Assembly: GCF_000875975.1 (NCBI RefSeq)
Contig: NZ_BAWW01000002.1
Location: 1 to 64,000 of the forward strand
Reading direction: 5' to 3'
Length of the DNA: 64,000 bases
From: Parachlamydia acanthamoebae
GTDB lineage: Bacteria > Chlamydiota > Chlamydiia > Chlamydiales > Parachlamydiaceae
Position 1 is the stretch's first letter; every line of letters begins with the position of its first letter. The notes below the pieces were generated by a model. That model was not told the origin of the DNA. It searched no databases and worked only from the letters and a program-made list of their open reading frames with translations. Of the stretch, positions 35,980 through 57,312 are shown piece after piece. A program made the position numbers and the translations under genes.

Positions 35980-36876
35980 ATGAAGACTTGCACAGCTTGT
36001 AAGAGTTTGTTAGTAAAAGCCAGTTTTAATATTGACATTGCAAGTTCATCGACCAAAATTGATGGCGAGCTCCACCTGCCATTTGACCGTAAAACTGATT
36101 GTACTGCGCTAACAAACTATTCACCTGATGTCATCATTCTTGCAGGTAACGGAGCTATCGAAGTTAAAGATGGATTAAATTGCTGGGATATTCTCAAAAA
36201 TACAATGAATACAATTGGAATTACCGGTCCTGATGGATACAAAGAACCGGAAGAAGGATTGACATGGTTGGCTGCCAATATTGATTTTATGAGTCGCACT
36301 GTTAACTTTAATGAATCTGACGATCCTTTACTTCAATTGAAAAATCAAATAGTCGGAGCTCTTCAAAAATATGAGACAGAGCCACGCCCAATGTATTGTA
36401 CTTGCTGCAACAAACATTTTAAAATTCAAGACGCTGCTTCTATATTGATTCTTACTACCAATTGGGATTTAGGGCTGTTTTTAAATTTTAAAAATGTTAT
36501 TCAACTTCATGGCCGTTGCGATTATCCTAAACAATCAATCCTTCCTCTTCAAAACCTTTCACGCTTAATGGCAAAAGAATCGTCTGATTTCAAAGCTCTA
36601 AATGCCGGATTTATACCAGGCCCGTTCTTGCAAAGATGTCTTAACAAGACCAAGAAGCTAATATTTTGGGGTACGGGTCTTAACGACTACGATGCAGCCC
36701 TTTGGCATTTCCTTCGTGGATTTGCGAGCGAAAAGAGATCGAGAACTAATGATCTTGAAATTGGAATTGCTTCTAAGGACCACGAAGGATTTATTAATGT
36801 CTCAAAACGTGTTGGAAAATATTTTCCAAGGATACCAATAAATAATTGTATCTGCAAAATGGTACCACATTTATAG
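35980..36876 (+). CDS. SIR2-like protein with Cys-rich N-terminus
   Basis: 298 residues. Features of SIR2-like defence enzymes: VIILAGNGAIEV near 52 (place of the GAGxS loop but altered), LTTNWDLGL near 159, QLHGR at about 175 (the catalytic-type His) and LIFWGTGLNDYDAALW near 228. There are two Cys pairs, CTAC at the start and CTCC near 140, possibly a zinc site. SIR2-like proteins in phage defence deplete NAD. The loop differences mean activity is uncertain. A spacing of 12 bases to the next gene suggests one operon with it. It is separate from the hsd operon by 126 bases. Confidence 0.6.
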   Translation: MKTCTACKSLLVKASFNIDIASSSTKIDGELHLPFDRKTDCTALTNYSPDVIILAGNGAIEVKDGLNCWDILKNTMNTIGITGPDGYKEPEEGLTWLAANIDFMSRTVNFNESDDPLLQLKNQIVGALQKYETEPRPMYCTCCNKHFKIQDAASILILTTNWDLGLFLNFKNVIQLHGRCDYPKQSILPLQNLSRLMAKESSDFKALNAGFIPGPFLQRCLNKTKKLIFWGTGLNDYDAALWHFLRGFASEKRSRTNDLEIGIASKDHEGFINVSKRVGKYFPRIPINNCICKMVPHL

Positions 36877-36888
36877 AACAGGTTCTCC

Positions 36889-37695
36889 ATGACTCAAAAA
36901 CCACGAAAAATACATCTTAAAATTTCTATTGGCTCTGACTTGTATGTGTTGGGTACCTTAAGTTTCAACCTTGTTAAAAATGAGATATACTATCTTTTTC
37001 ATCATTCCGAAACGGCACCGAAAAAAGTGCTTGATCTTGGTTCAAACAATCTTACGGATCCACCAATTCATATAAGCTGGCATAGAAAGCGAGTGCATAT
37101 TAGGACAGAAACAGGGGTGCTTCAGTATGTGAAGTATCCTAACGGAGACCTTTTTCCCAATGCTCATGAAGTGCGACCACTCTTAGTTGAAGGTATTACT
37201 CTGAATAATACGCCAGCTCTTCTTAGAAGAGATGATGCTTTTACGAATTTCGAAGATGCAGATGAGTGCTTACAGCTGCAGCTTCTTCAACCATCAAATT
37301 TTTCATTGGTATTAATACTTGTGCCGAATTCGTGGACAACAACTAATATACTTCTAGAAGCTTACCTTAAAGGTAATCAAGGAAAAACAGTACCTTTATG
37401 GCACCTGCGTACAGAATCTCATGAAATAGGTAGAGTTTTGGCTTTTGAAGGATGGGATGTACTCGTGTGGACCACTCCCTTTGTTAGAAGGGTGTCAAAT
37501 ATTAATGAGGCATTTTCTTCTGGCTATCGTGTTCCCGATTTCGTCAAGCCTATGGATTCATTATTTGATTTAGTTATGCAAGCAAAGCAATCCCCAATTC
37601 TTACAAGCCGAGAGCTCGATGCTTTACGATCAGTTACGAATGCGAAAGTCGATCAACAAATACAAAATATAGCGGCTTGTAACATCTGTCATTAG
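36889..37695 (+). CDS. hypothetical partner of the SIR2-like protein
   Basis: 268 residues, unrecognised. The first half is beta-rich (KIHLKISIGSDLYVLGTLSF, YYLFHHSE, IHISWHRKRVHIRTETG); the second looks alpha/beta (FSLVLILVPNSWTTTNILL). No signal peptide or clear membrane segment. It starts 12 bases after the SIR2-like gene, with an AGG-type ribosome site. It may be the sensor, inhibitor or immunity partner of that protein, which is not proven. Confidence 0.65.
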   Translation: MTQKPRKIHLKISIGSDLYVLGTLSFNLVKNEIYYLFHHSETAPKKVLDLGSNNLTDPPIHISWHRKRVHIRTETGVLQYVKYPNGDLFPNAHEVRPLLVEGITLNNTPALLRRDDAFTNFEDADECLQLQLLQPSNFSLVLILVPNSWTTTNILLEAYLKGNQGKTVPLWHLRTESHEIGRVLAFEGWDVLVWTTPFVRRVSNINEAFSSGYRVPDFVKPMDSLFDLVMQAKQSPILTSRELDALRSVTNAKVDQQIQNIAACNICH

Positions 37696-37825
37696 GTTTT
37701 TAAGCGGCCTTGATAATTTTTTCGTAAGCCACCACGAAAATCGCACATCCAAACAGATTCCTTTTTTTGAATTCATGTGTTATACTCGCCAGTTTTCTGG
37801 TGCAAAGGATAAGCCGTTATATCAT

Positions 37826-38221
37826 ATGTCCACTTTAAATGAATTAATCACTCTGTGTAGGGCTAAAAAGAAAGATGCCAAGGCGCTTCTCAAATGCAAA
37901 AGATATGATGGCGCTGTGTACACTTGCGGATATATTGTTGAATTGGCATTAAAAATCAAAATATGTAAAACACTGAAATGGACAGACTATCCTCCTCCAA
38001 GTGATTGTTTTAAATCTTTTAAAACCCATAACTTGGCATTTCTCCTTGCATGTACGGGAATCGAAGGGAGGATTAAGAAGAATTATTTGGCGCTTTGGTC
38101 TTTTTTTACCAATTGGTCGCCTGAGATGCGGTATGAAGTGAAAAAACAATATTCTATGCAAGAGGCCACGGATATGGTTAATGCTGCAGTAACGCTACAG
38201 AGTAAAATATGCAAGATTTAA
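37826..38221 (+). CDS. HEPN-domain-like protein
   Basis: 131 residues from the ATG at 37826 (an ATG at 37775 would add 17 residues and lacks a ribosome site). KRYDGAVYTCGYIVELALK and FKTHNLAFLL are the two typical HEPN helix patterns. The RNase motif R-x4-6-H is not seen, so nuclease activity is doubtful. HEPN proteins commonly form toxin-antitoxin or defence pairs with a nucleotidyltransferase partner. It overlaps the next gene by 13 bases. Confidence 0.68.
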   Translation: MSTLNELITLCRAKKKDAKALLKCKRYDGAVYTCGYIVELALKIKICKTLKWTDYPPPSDCFKSFKTHNLAFLLACTGIEGRIKKNYLALWSFFTNWSPEMRYEVKKQYSMQEATDMVNAAVTLQSKICKI

Positions 38222-38580
38222 TTCAGAAATTTCAGCTAGTACTTGAGCAAATTGAAAGACAAGGTGATGTTTCCTTTTGTGGTCTATTTTTAAGAGACAA
38301 TGCTCTTCAAAAGTGGGATTTTGTTATAGCCGCACCCTGGCTCAATCCTAGAGATTTAGAATCATATAAAGTGGTAAGTCAGGCGATTCAAAAAATTCTG
38401 AGCAATGATGAATTAGTTCAATTAGCGGGAATCGTTATTCTGCGCGAAGAAAACAATGAATTAATTAAAGCAGTTAAAAAATTAGTGAAAGGTAAACAAG
38501 TATCGAGATTATGGGAACCACAAGTCTTACCTACCAACTCAGATTTCAAAGTATTAGAAGCCTATATTCTTTTATCCTAA
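38209..38580 (+). CDS. hypothetical partner of the HEPN-like protein
   Basis: 123 residues, overlapping the HEPN gene, so translationally coupled. The central motif reads LQKWDFVIAAPWLNPRD. The nucleotidyltransferase GS-x-D signature of MNT antitoxins is absent, so this is not a standard HEPN-MNT pair. It is the last gene inside the island. Function unknown; antitoxin or effector partner is the likely role from context. Confidence 0.65.
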   Translation: MQDLIQKFQLVLEQIERQGDVSFCGLFLRDNALQKWDFVIAAPWLNPRDLESYKVVSQAIQKILSNDELVQLAGIVILREENNELIKAVKKLVKGKQVSRLWEPQVLPTNSDFKVLEAYILLS

Positions 38581-38647
38581 GTGATTTTTGATCAAAACTT
38601 AAGTTTGTTTTTCTGCAATTCTTTAAAAGTATTCAGCTAATTTTTAC

Positions 38648-38665
38648 GGTGCAACCGCGGTGCAA
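38648..38665 (+). promoter_or_regulatory. paired GGTGCAA sites, likely integrase arm sites (right)
   Basis: GGTGCAA at 38648 and again at 38659, 11 bases apart, about 113 bases inside the right core. This mirrors the pair near the left end. The 300 or so bases between the last gene and 38879 hold these, the right core and no gene. Confidence 0.55.
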
Positions 38666-38777
38666 CGAAAAAATATTTTGCCATTAAAATCCGGTAAAAT
38701 CCAATAGCCTTTTATGCCTTTTCAGCTTATTATCACTGGTAAAGCGGCTGGTTCTTACCGGATTGTCTGAATAGTTC

Positions 38778-38799
38778 CCGCATTCGTAATGTGAAGGTC
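38778..38799 (+). repeat. right attachment core of the island (attR)
   Basis: Direct copy of 21220-21241. Directly after it the sequence GCCGGCTTAAGCCAA recalls the T-arm/acceptor end of the left tRNA (CCGGCTTTGGGCAA) but is damaged, so the original tRNA 3' end probably lay here. Confidence 0.85.
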
Positions 38800-38878
38800 T
38801 AAAAAGCCGGCTTAAGCCAATAGACCAAAAGAGTATGAAAACTCCCTCGGAAATTTCAAGAAAAGCTAATTAAAATCC

Positions 38879-39394
38879 TTAATCAAAATAATATTCTTTG
38901 AAATTGGGGGGAATGTATACCGGCGTTTCATGGGGGCTATGTCCCAGGGCACGAATAGCATCAAAATGTTCATACTCAATCGGAATAATCGAAAGTCTTG
39001 AACCTTTATTTAATAGCTCAAGCCCTTTAAACATAGGGGAGTCCTTGAGATCAGCTAAAGAAACAAAATAGGGGAATTTTTCCACATACTCTACTTCAAC
39101 AGTCGCCCAAATCGGGCTTTTTTGTGTGGAACGCTTATCATAATAGGGGCTTTCAGAATCTAGTGCCGTTAAGTCATAGATGCCTGTTTTACAGATGCGA
39201 CAAATACCGGCTACTCCTGGAGGCGCAACATTAGAATGATAGAAAAGGGCCAAATCACCCACTTCCATTTCATCGCGCATGTAATTGCGTGCCTGATAGT
39301 TACGAACGCCATCCCAAAGCGTAAAGCCATCTTGCTTTAAATCATCTATAGAATAAACAGAGGGTTCGGATTTCATCAGCCAATATTTCGTCAT
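38879..39394 (-). CDS. EVE-domain protein
   Basis: 171 residues, whole-length EVE domain (THYN1-like): KYWLMKSEPSVYSIDDL, WDGVRNYQARNYMRDEM, GDLALFYHSN, and VEYVEKFPYFVSLADLK. EVE domains are PUA-related and bind modified nucleic acid bases. The single-domain form is common in proteobacteria and eukaryotes and may be part of normal RNA metabolism or of modified-DNA sensing. It is outside the island core repeats. Confidence 0.9.
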   Translation of the reverse strand: MTKYWLMKSEPSVYSIDDLKQDGFTLWDGVRNYQARNYMRDEMEVGDLALFYHSNVAPPGVAGICRICKTGIYDLTALDSESPYYDKRSTQKSPIWATVEVEYVEKFPYFVSLADLKDSPMFKGLELLNKGSRLSIIPIEYEHFDAIRALGHSPHETPVYIPPNFKEYYFD

Positions 39395-39453
39395 TGCTGT
39401 TTATCCCATGGGTTAATCTTTATATCCCCACTATACATTTTCAGTTTTTAACG

Positions 39454-42286
<2,833 letters not shown>

Positions 42287-42412
42287 AAGACAAATCCGAG
42301 CTTAGTTGTTATGTGAAAAATCATACATGATTCGAGCCATACATTCAATTACAAGTTCTTGATAGCAAATTTTTATTTGTATCTCTGTATTTATTTATTC
42401 TTAATATTATTA

Positions 42413-42421
42413 TGTTATAAT
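42413..42421 (+). promoter_or_regulatory. extended -10 promoter candidate for the giant gene
   Basis: TGTTATAAT at 42413-42421 matches the extended -10 (TGnTATAAT). The -35 region is AT-rich with no good TTGACA. Its distance of 17 bases to the ATG at 42439 would leave a short leader of about 11 bases. No clear ribosome site precedes that ATG; the ATG at 42451 is an alternative. Confidence 0.45.
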
Positions 42422-42438
42422 GGAAATGAAATAATAAC

Positions 42439-52524
<10,086 letters not shown>

Positions 52525-53137
52525 GAATAATGAATGGGTGGTTCGTGAGCTTTATCTTCATGTTAAAAATTTAGGAGATAATTTTGTTGGAAAAAATAAT
52601 ATTGAGGAAGATTTCTCAAATTTCGGTTTCGATGCAAATGTTTCAATTTCAAATCACATGAGCGAAGTTTTATCAGAATTACCTACATTGGTTGGAGCTC
52701 CTCTCGGTCGTATTTTAATTATCAAAGGAAAACAAGTGTGCTTGATCGGTAAGGAAGATTACCATTGGTCTATGAAAAGATTCATAGGTGTTCCACATGC
52801 GATTTTAAGTCCACTCGATGGGTATATCTATCCCGAAGGATTAGCATTTAATACCGTAAATGGAGATGTCCCTGATATTCAAGATCCTGTAATGATGCTT
52901 AAAATCGTGCAGATAAAATGGCGTCTTGGTTATTACTCTTATTCATCCGCAGAAGAAAAAGTTTTAACTGATTGGTTAAAAACGTTAACTAAAGTGCAGA
53001 TAGATGCTCATTGGAAATGGTTAAATCAGCGCTCTAATATTGAGCAGATTAAATTATTCCAAAAAATCGTTGTGTAGTTGATTGTTTTAGATTTTATTTC
53101 TGTGCTACAAAGATAATTATGTAGCGAAATAATTTTT

Positions 53138-53470
53138 ATGATTAAGGTTTTTCAGTATAAAAAAATATTTTTTTTCATTGGAAGATCATCATCTCAACTA
53201 TCCACGCAAAGTGAATTAGATGCTTCAATTCAGATTGAGCGTTTAATTCATCTTTCAATGTATCCTAGAACAAATTGGAAACTCGTTAAGAGCTTTAAAA
53301 CTTCATATAAAAGATCTAGATAATGTCACATTTGAAGAGAATGAAGAAGAAGCTTAAAAACTAAATAAAGCACGCTTTGCCATTTGATCTTAAAGTTCGA
53401 GTTGTTTCAATTGCAACGGGCATACAAGAAAGCTATCCTGACAAGGTTCCGATCATCAAATTATCTTGAG
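53138..53470 (+). pseudogene. decayed N-terminal fragment of a second giant-family gene
   Basis: Broken frames here resemble the start of the giant protein. CILEQIGNSLRALKLHIKDL with DNVTFEENEEEA corresponds to GILNQVKTPIKDLKIQIK with NPENIQFRIGEGA, and PFDLKVRVVSIATGI plus KVPIIKL to PTDLRIRILSIAARAL plus RVPIIKL. A stop and frame changes separate the pieces. So a paralogue of the giant gene once followed it in tandem and is now reduced to its first 110 or so codons. Confidence 0.72.
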
Positions 53471-53618
53471 CAATTTAACATCTTAAATCACTCTTCTTTT
53501 TTTATTCCTGTATTCTAGAAAATTGCTTTGCATATTAATTCTTAGGGAAAATACTATTTTTATCTGGTAAATGCATATTACAAAATACGTTTAAAACTCA
53601 CATATATAAAAGAAAAAT

Positions 53619-54851
53619 ATGAACGGCGTTTATGGCATCAATTCTACCTCTTTAGAAAAAAATATTGATTTGTTACAAGAACCGATACTTTTACAAATTC
53701 CGATGGAACTTATTGTAAAAATTCTTTCGCATTTAAATATTAGTTCTATCTTTGCAACCGGAGCTACTTGTAAGGCATTAAAACAAATTATTTGTGATTT
53801 TGAAGATGTTTATCTTAATAAACTAAAAACAATCTATAGAAGTCAGTTTCCTGAAACATCTGCTGAAAGCAAAGGGGCTACTGCTTTTCAGTATTGTCAA
53901 GCCAAAAAATTAGATGGACTCATTAAAAATAAAGAGATTCAACCTAAAGTTTATAAATTATGTCCCGATTTATTAAATTTTTATAATGGTCCCCCTTTTC
54001 TTTTAAACGATGGCAGAATCATTAATGCTTATCACTTAAATCAATCAAATTTTCTTCAAATCAGCAGTCTGACAACACTTCAAGAATGCAAAAAAATGGA
54101 CTGTCCCTCTTTTGTCCTGAGTTTAGATTGTATGCAAAATGAAATTATCATTTGCGGATGTGAGAAAGTGATTCATTTAATTGAGTTGGAAACAGGACAT
54201 CTTATTCGATCGATTCCTCTAACTTGCGATGTTTGGGCTTTGACACATGTAGGTCAAACCATCATCGCAGGATGTGATGATGGTTTGATTCGCATGTGGG
54301 ATTTTAAAACTTTAAATGAAATGTGTGAGCTCAAAGGTCACACACACGCCGTGTTAAGCCTAAAAGTTCAAGGTCATATTCTTTTTAGTGCTTCTAAAGA
54401 TAAAACAATCCGGATGTGGGATTTATCCCTAGGGACCCAAATTTATCAAATTGAAAGGCATGTCTGTGCCATAACTTGTCTTGCTATTTCCAATGACAAA
54501 ATGGTTTCAGGATCTCTTGATGGAAGGATTGATGTTTGGAATTGGAAAGAAAAAAAACTTTTGCAAAAAATTCAGATTGAGAATCCAAAATTTCATAAAA
54601 TTAATTCCATTGCTCTGTTGGATGGAAAAATTTTAAGCATATCAAACAATGCAACAGTTTTTGATCGACCTTCTATCTTTATTTGTGATTTAGAAACAGG
54701 AGTCGAATATAAAAACCTTGATGAATTTGCGGGTTCCTGGCGCGCCTACTTATTGACTTGGGAAGGAAAAATCATTTGCCGAAGAAACTCGGGAACCTAC
54801 ATTTATAGTTTTGCTGAAGAAGATGCTCTTTCATCAAAAAATGTGCTTTAA
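53619..54851 (+). CDS. F-box and WD40-repeat protein (eukaryote-like)
   Basis: 410 residues. An F-box lies at about 24-62: LLQIPMELIVKILSHLNISS and ATCKALKQII, with the leading LP/IP-x-E pattern and hydrophobic ladder. A WD40 beta-propeller follows with at least three clear blades: LIRMWDFKT (about 223), TIRMWDLSLG (about 264) and IDVWNWKEK (about 304), plus degenerate ones (VIHLIELETG, SIFICDLETG). F-box proteins bind Skp1 and bring substrates, held by WD40, to SCF ubiquitin ligases. Bacteria have no SCF, so it is probably injected into the host to redirect ubiquitination. No signal peptide. Weak ribosome site. Confidence 0.88.
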   Translation: MNGVYGINSTSLEKNIDLLQEPILLQIPMELIVKILSHLNISSIFATGATCKALKQIICDFEDVYLNKLKTIYRSQFPETSAESKGATAFQYCQAKKLDGLIKNKEIQPKVYKLCPDLLNFYNGPPFLLNDGRIINAYHLNQSNFLQISSLTTLQECKKMDCPSFVLSLDCMQNEIIICGCEKVIHLIELETGHLIRSIPLTCDVWALTHVGQTIIAGCDDGLIRMWDFKTLNEMCELKGHTHAVLSLKVQGHILFSASKDKTIRMWDLSLGTQIYQIERHVCAITCLAISNDKMVSGSLDGRIDVWNWKEKKLLQKIQIENPKFHKINSIALLDGKILSISNNATVFDRPSIFICDLETGVEYKNLDEFAGSWRAYLLTWEGKIICRRNSGTYIYSFAEEDALSSKNVL

Positions 54852-55121
54852 AATTCTTGTCGGATTCTCTTTCAAGGTTTGACAATATCTTATTTTTATC
54901 TTTAAAAAAAAGTAATCATCCACGAATCCTCATAAGAGGATGTGTGGATTTCAAAGACTTGGATGGCCAAAAAAAATGGTTATAAGGCTATCTAGGTTTT
55001 CTTGTGGAAGCGCGTGCTGTCGCAAAGAGCTGTTATTCTTATAATCTATTTTTTAACTAACCAAATAATTATTTTCTTTTGAAATAAATTGGATTTAGCA
55101 AACGACATTGGAAGGTTAGTT

Positions 55122-57188
55122 ATGAATTTGTTCGGGATATACGAGGCTGGATATTTGATGTTCAAAAATACAAATTGTCATCAAAATACTATTCGCGTGC
55201 CTACCATGATTGAATGTCTTTTTTTTAATACAATCGAATTGAAAATTGAATTAGAAAATAGAATGAAATTTTTTTATCTGAAAACAAGGGATGTCGTAAA
55301 ATTTTTAGAAAAAAATGAGATCGACGTTTCACCTTATGCCTCAGAGCTAGAATTAACCCATTTATTTCACCAATATATTCTTTATCCGCAAGAAATTAAG
55401 GCAAAATATAGCCAGCATCTTATATCTGGAAAGTGTTTGAAAGGAAGAATCAAGCTCGATATTTGGAAATTAGATGCTGATGACACGGGTATTAAAGTTG
55501 CAAACTTGTTTGAATGGCTGTTTACGAACACTGTCAAGCTTCCGCTTTGGGATGGAGAAAAAATGACAACATATACAGTAAAAAGGGATGAGTTAATCGA
55601 TAATTTAAAAAATCATCATGTTTTTGTCGATTGGCAGATTTCTGATGAAGGTCTTTTGCATAAAATTAGATCCTTAGCGATTCAGTCCTTAGCTGGTTCC
55701 AAGGTAGATTTAATAGCTAATGCGCTGCTTGGAAATTTTGTCCACATGAGCACTGTCTCTTCCTTTACGAAAGAAGGGAAGGAACTTAAAGGCGGATCAG
55801 AAAAAGAATTACACTTTATTTCAAGCTGGGCTCCCACACCAATTCTTGCCATAAAGATTTATGAGAAAAAAAACGAGGTTTCTCAAAACCCTATCTTAAT
55901 CACTGTTCTTCAGAAAAATGAACCAGTTTCTGTTTATATTGATGCCAATGAGCTTGCTCAGCGCTTACACCTTTCTTTGGAGAAGATAGAAGAGTATGCA
56001 AAAAAAGGAGAGTTGGAAGCTTACCTAAGTTCTAAGGAAGATCAATTGGCATGCTTAGAAACTGTACTTGCCAATTATAAACGTTTATTTAAAAAACAAC
56101 GGTTGCTCGGAAGAACTTCTTTATCTCCGGAAAAGCTGATGAAAATGATTCATGCTTTTGTGAAAAGTATGCGAGTAGGAGATCCACCCGTTTTAGTGGC
56201 CAAAAAATATATTGGACTTTTTCGAGGGAAAAAGTTGCACATCGTTGATATGACAGTTAAAAAAACAATTAATCAGGGTGCTTTCATAGAAGCTCTGAGT
56301 GTGCAAAATCCGGTGTCTGGTAGGCCAAAGGTCTTAAAAATCATCCGAACAGATTTTCCTGAGGCAGAACTTGCTCGGCACGCTTTGAAAAATGAATATG
56401 ATTTTTTGCACAAACTGCATAGAGGATTTCGCGGGAAAAAAATTCCTGGCATCCAAAAAGCCCCACATGCCATCAGTAACTTATCACAAGGAAAGGGGAA
56501 AGAAGGGTTTCTATTGACTCCTCAATATATAGGAGATGCGTTTGATAACGAAATTGTTCCAGATGAAAAAGCCATTCAGGCTCTATACAAGTTGCTAAAA
56601 GGCTTTGAATATTGTGTTAAAAAAATGAATTTAGGGCATGGAGATATTAAACCTGAAAACATGCTTATTAGGGAAGTTGGGCAGGCATATGAAATAGACT
56701 TGTCCGATTTTGGAGGAGCGCGCTTTTTAGGCAAAGCACGGGGCCTAGGAATATTTTCGGTCAATTATTTCCCTTATAATGATCTTTTGCTTTTGCGAGA
56801 GTATGATACAGGAGTTCCTGAAGATCAGGAACTGTTTGATGCGTATTTTAGATTGAAAGATGTCTATGCCTTGGGAAGCTCCATGTACTTTATTTTGTCA
56901 GGGGGATACGAGCCTTATCATTTAAGAGAGTATAATCGAGCTTTAGATGGCCCCTACAATGATGAATTCATTGTACGTCGGAAGACATTTGCTCCAGGAG
57001 GGCATCCTCCACCTGAAGCGAATTTTAATCGAGAATTGTTGCTAAAGAATAAAATTCCTCTGGAAATCATCGATTTAATCGAAAAAATGGTGAACTTGAA
57101 TCCGGATGAGCGGATCAACATTTATGAAGCAGCCAAAATATTTGATGCTTATATGGATTCGAAGGGTAAAAAGCTAACATTATACTAA
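55122..57188 (+). CDS. protein-kinase-domain protein, paralogue 1
   Basis: 688 residues from the ATG at 55122 (GGAAGG 6 bases upstream); a TTG at 55089 is rejected. The N-terminal two thirds, shared with paralogue 2, includes LAQRLHLSLEKIEEYAKKGE and a run of helical units. The C-terminal kinase has VLKII (Lys about 406), HGDIKPEN (about 506), DFGGARF (about 529) and DVYALGSSMYFILSGG. HGD instead of HRD and an atypical APE region are noted, but Lys, Asp and DFG are all present, so catalysis is plausible. No transmembrane segment. Likely Ser/Thr kinase, cytosolic or secreted. Confidence 0.85.
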   Translation: MNLFGIYEAGYLMFKNTNCHQNTIRVPTMIECLFFNTIELKIELENRMKFFYLKTRDVVKFLEKNEIDVSPYASELELTHLFHQYILYPQEIKAKYSQHLISGKCLKGRIKLDIWKLDADDTGIKVANLFEWLFTNTVKLPLWDGEKMTTYTVKRDELIDNLKNHHVFVDWQISDEGLLHKIRSLAIQSLAGSKVDLIANALLGNFVHMSTVSSFTKEGKELKGGSEKELHFISSWAPTPILAIKIYEKKNEVSQNPILITVLQKNEPVSVYIDANELAQRLHLSLEKIEEYAKKGELEAYLSSKEDQLACLETVLANYKRLFKKQRLLGRTSLSPEKLMKMIHAFVKSMRVGDPPVLVAKKYIGLFRGKKLHIVDMTVKKTINQGAFIEALSVQNPVSGRPKVLKIIRTDFPEAELARHALKNEYDFLHKLHRGFRGKKIPGIQKAPHAISNLSQGKGKEGFLLTPQYIGDAFDNEIVPDEKAIQALYKLLKGFEYCVKKMNLGHGDIKPENMLIREVGQAYEIDLSDFGGARFLGKARGLGIFSVNYFPYNDLLLLREYDTGVPEDQELFDAYFRLKDVYALGSSMYFILSGGYEPYHLREYNRALDGPYNDEFIVRRKTFAPGGHPPPEANFNRELLLKNKIPLEIIDLIEKMVNLNPDERINIYEAAKIFDAYMDSKGKKLTLY

Positions 57189-57195
57189 TTATTTA

Positions 57196-57233
57196 AGGAC
57201 TGTCAAAAATCTTGCAAATAGACTGACAGTCCT
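57196..57233 (+). other. inverted repeat between the two kinase genes
   Basis: AGGACTGTCA (57196-57205) and TGACAGTCCT (57224-57233) form a perfect 10-bp stem with an 18-base loop and no T run after it. It may be a weak terminator or RNA processing site. Confidence 0.5.
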
Positions 57234-57312
57234 ATTGTGATTATGCTTATAGAAGTAATTCATCTGAAGTGTTAGTGTTGGATGACAGATTGAATCATCC
57301 TAAGGAGTTCGT

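Larger units (their letters stand above)
21220..38799 (+). mobile_element. integrated genomic island at tRNA-Thr with a defence cargo
   Basis: About 17.6 kb between the two 22-bp direct repeats. Order: integrase (frameshifted), unknown gene, excisionase-like HTH, CHC2 zinc-finger protein, TOPRIM/DUF3987 protein, terminase-like HTH, small gene, XRE regulator, type I restriction-modification operon with fic, YgjP-like protease, SIR2-like pair, HEPN-like pair. All genes are on the plus strand. It has replication-type but no capsid, tail or conjugation genes, so it looks like a phage-satellite-like or integrative island. It separates zwf-opcA-pgl from ruvX-pyrG-kdsB, blocks that are neighbours in C. 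trachomatis. Confidence 0.88.
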
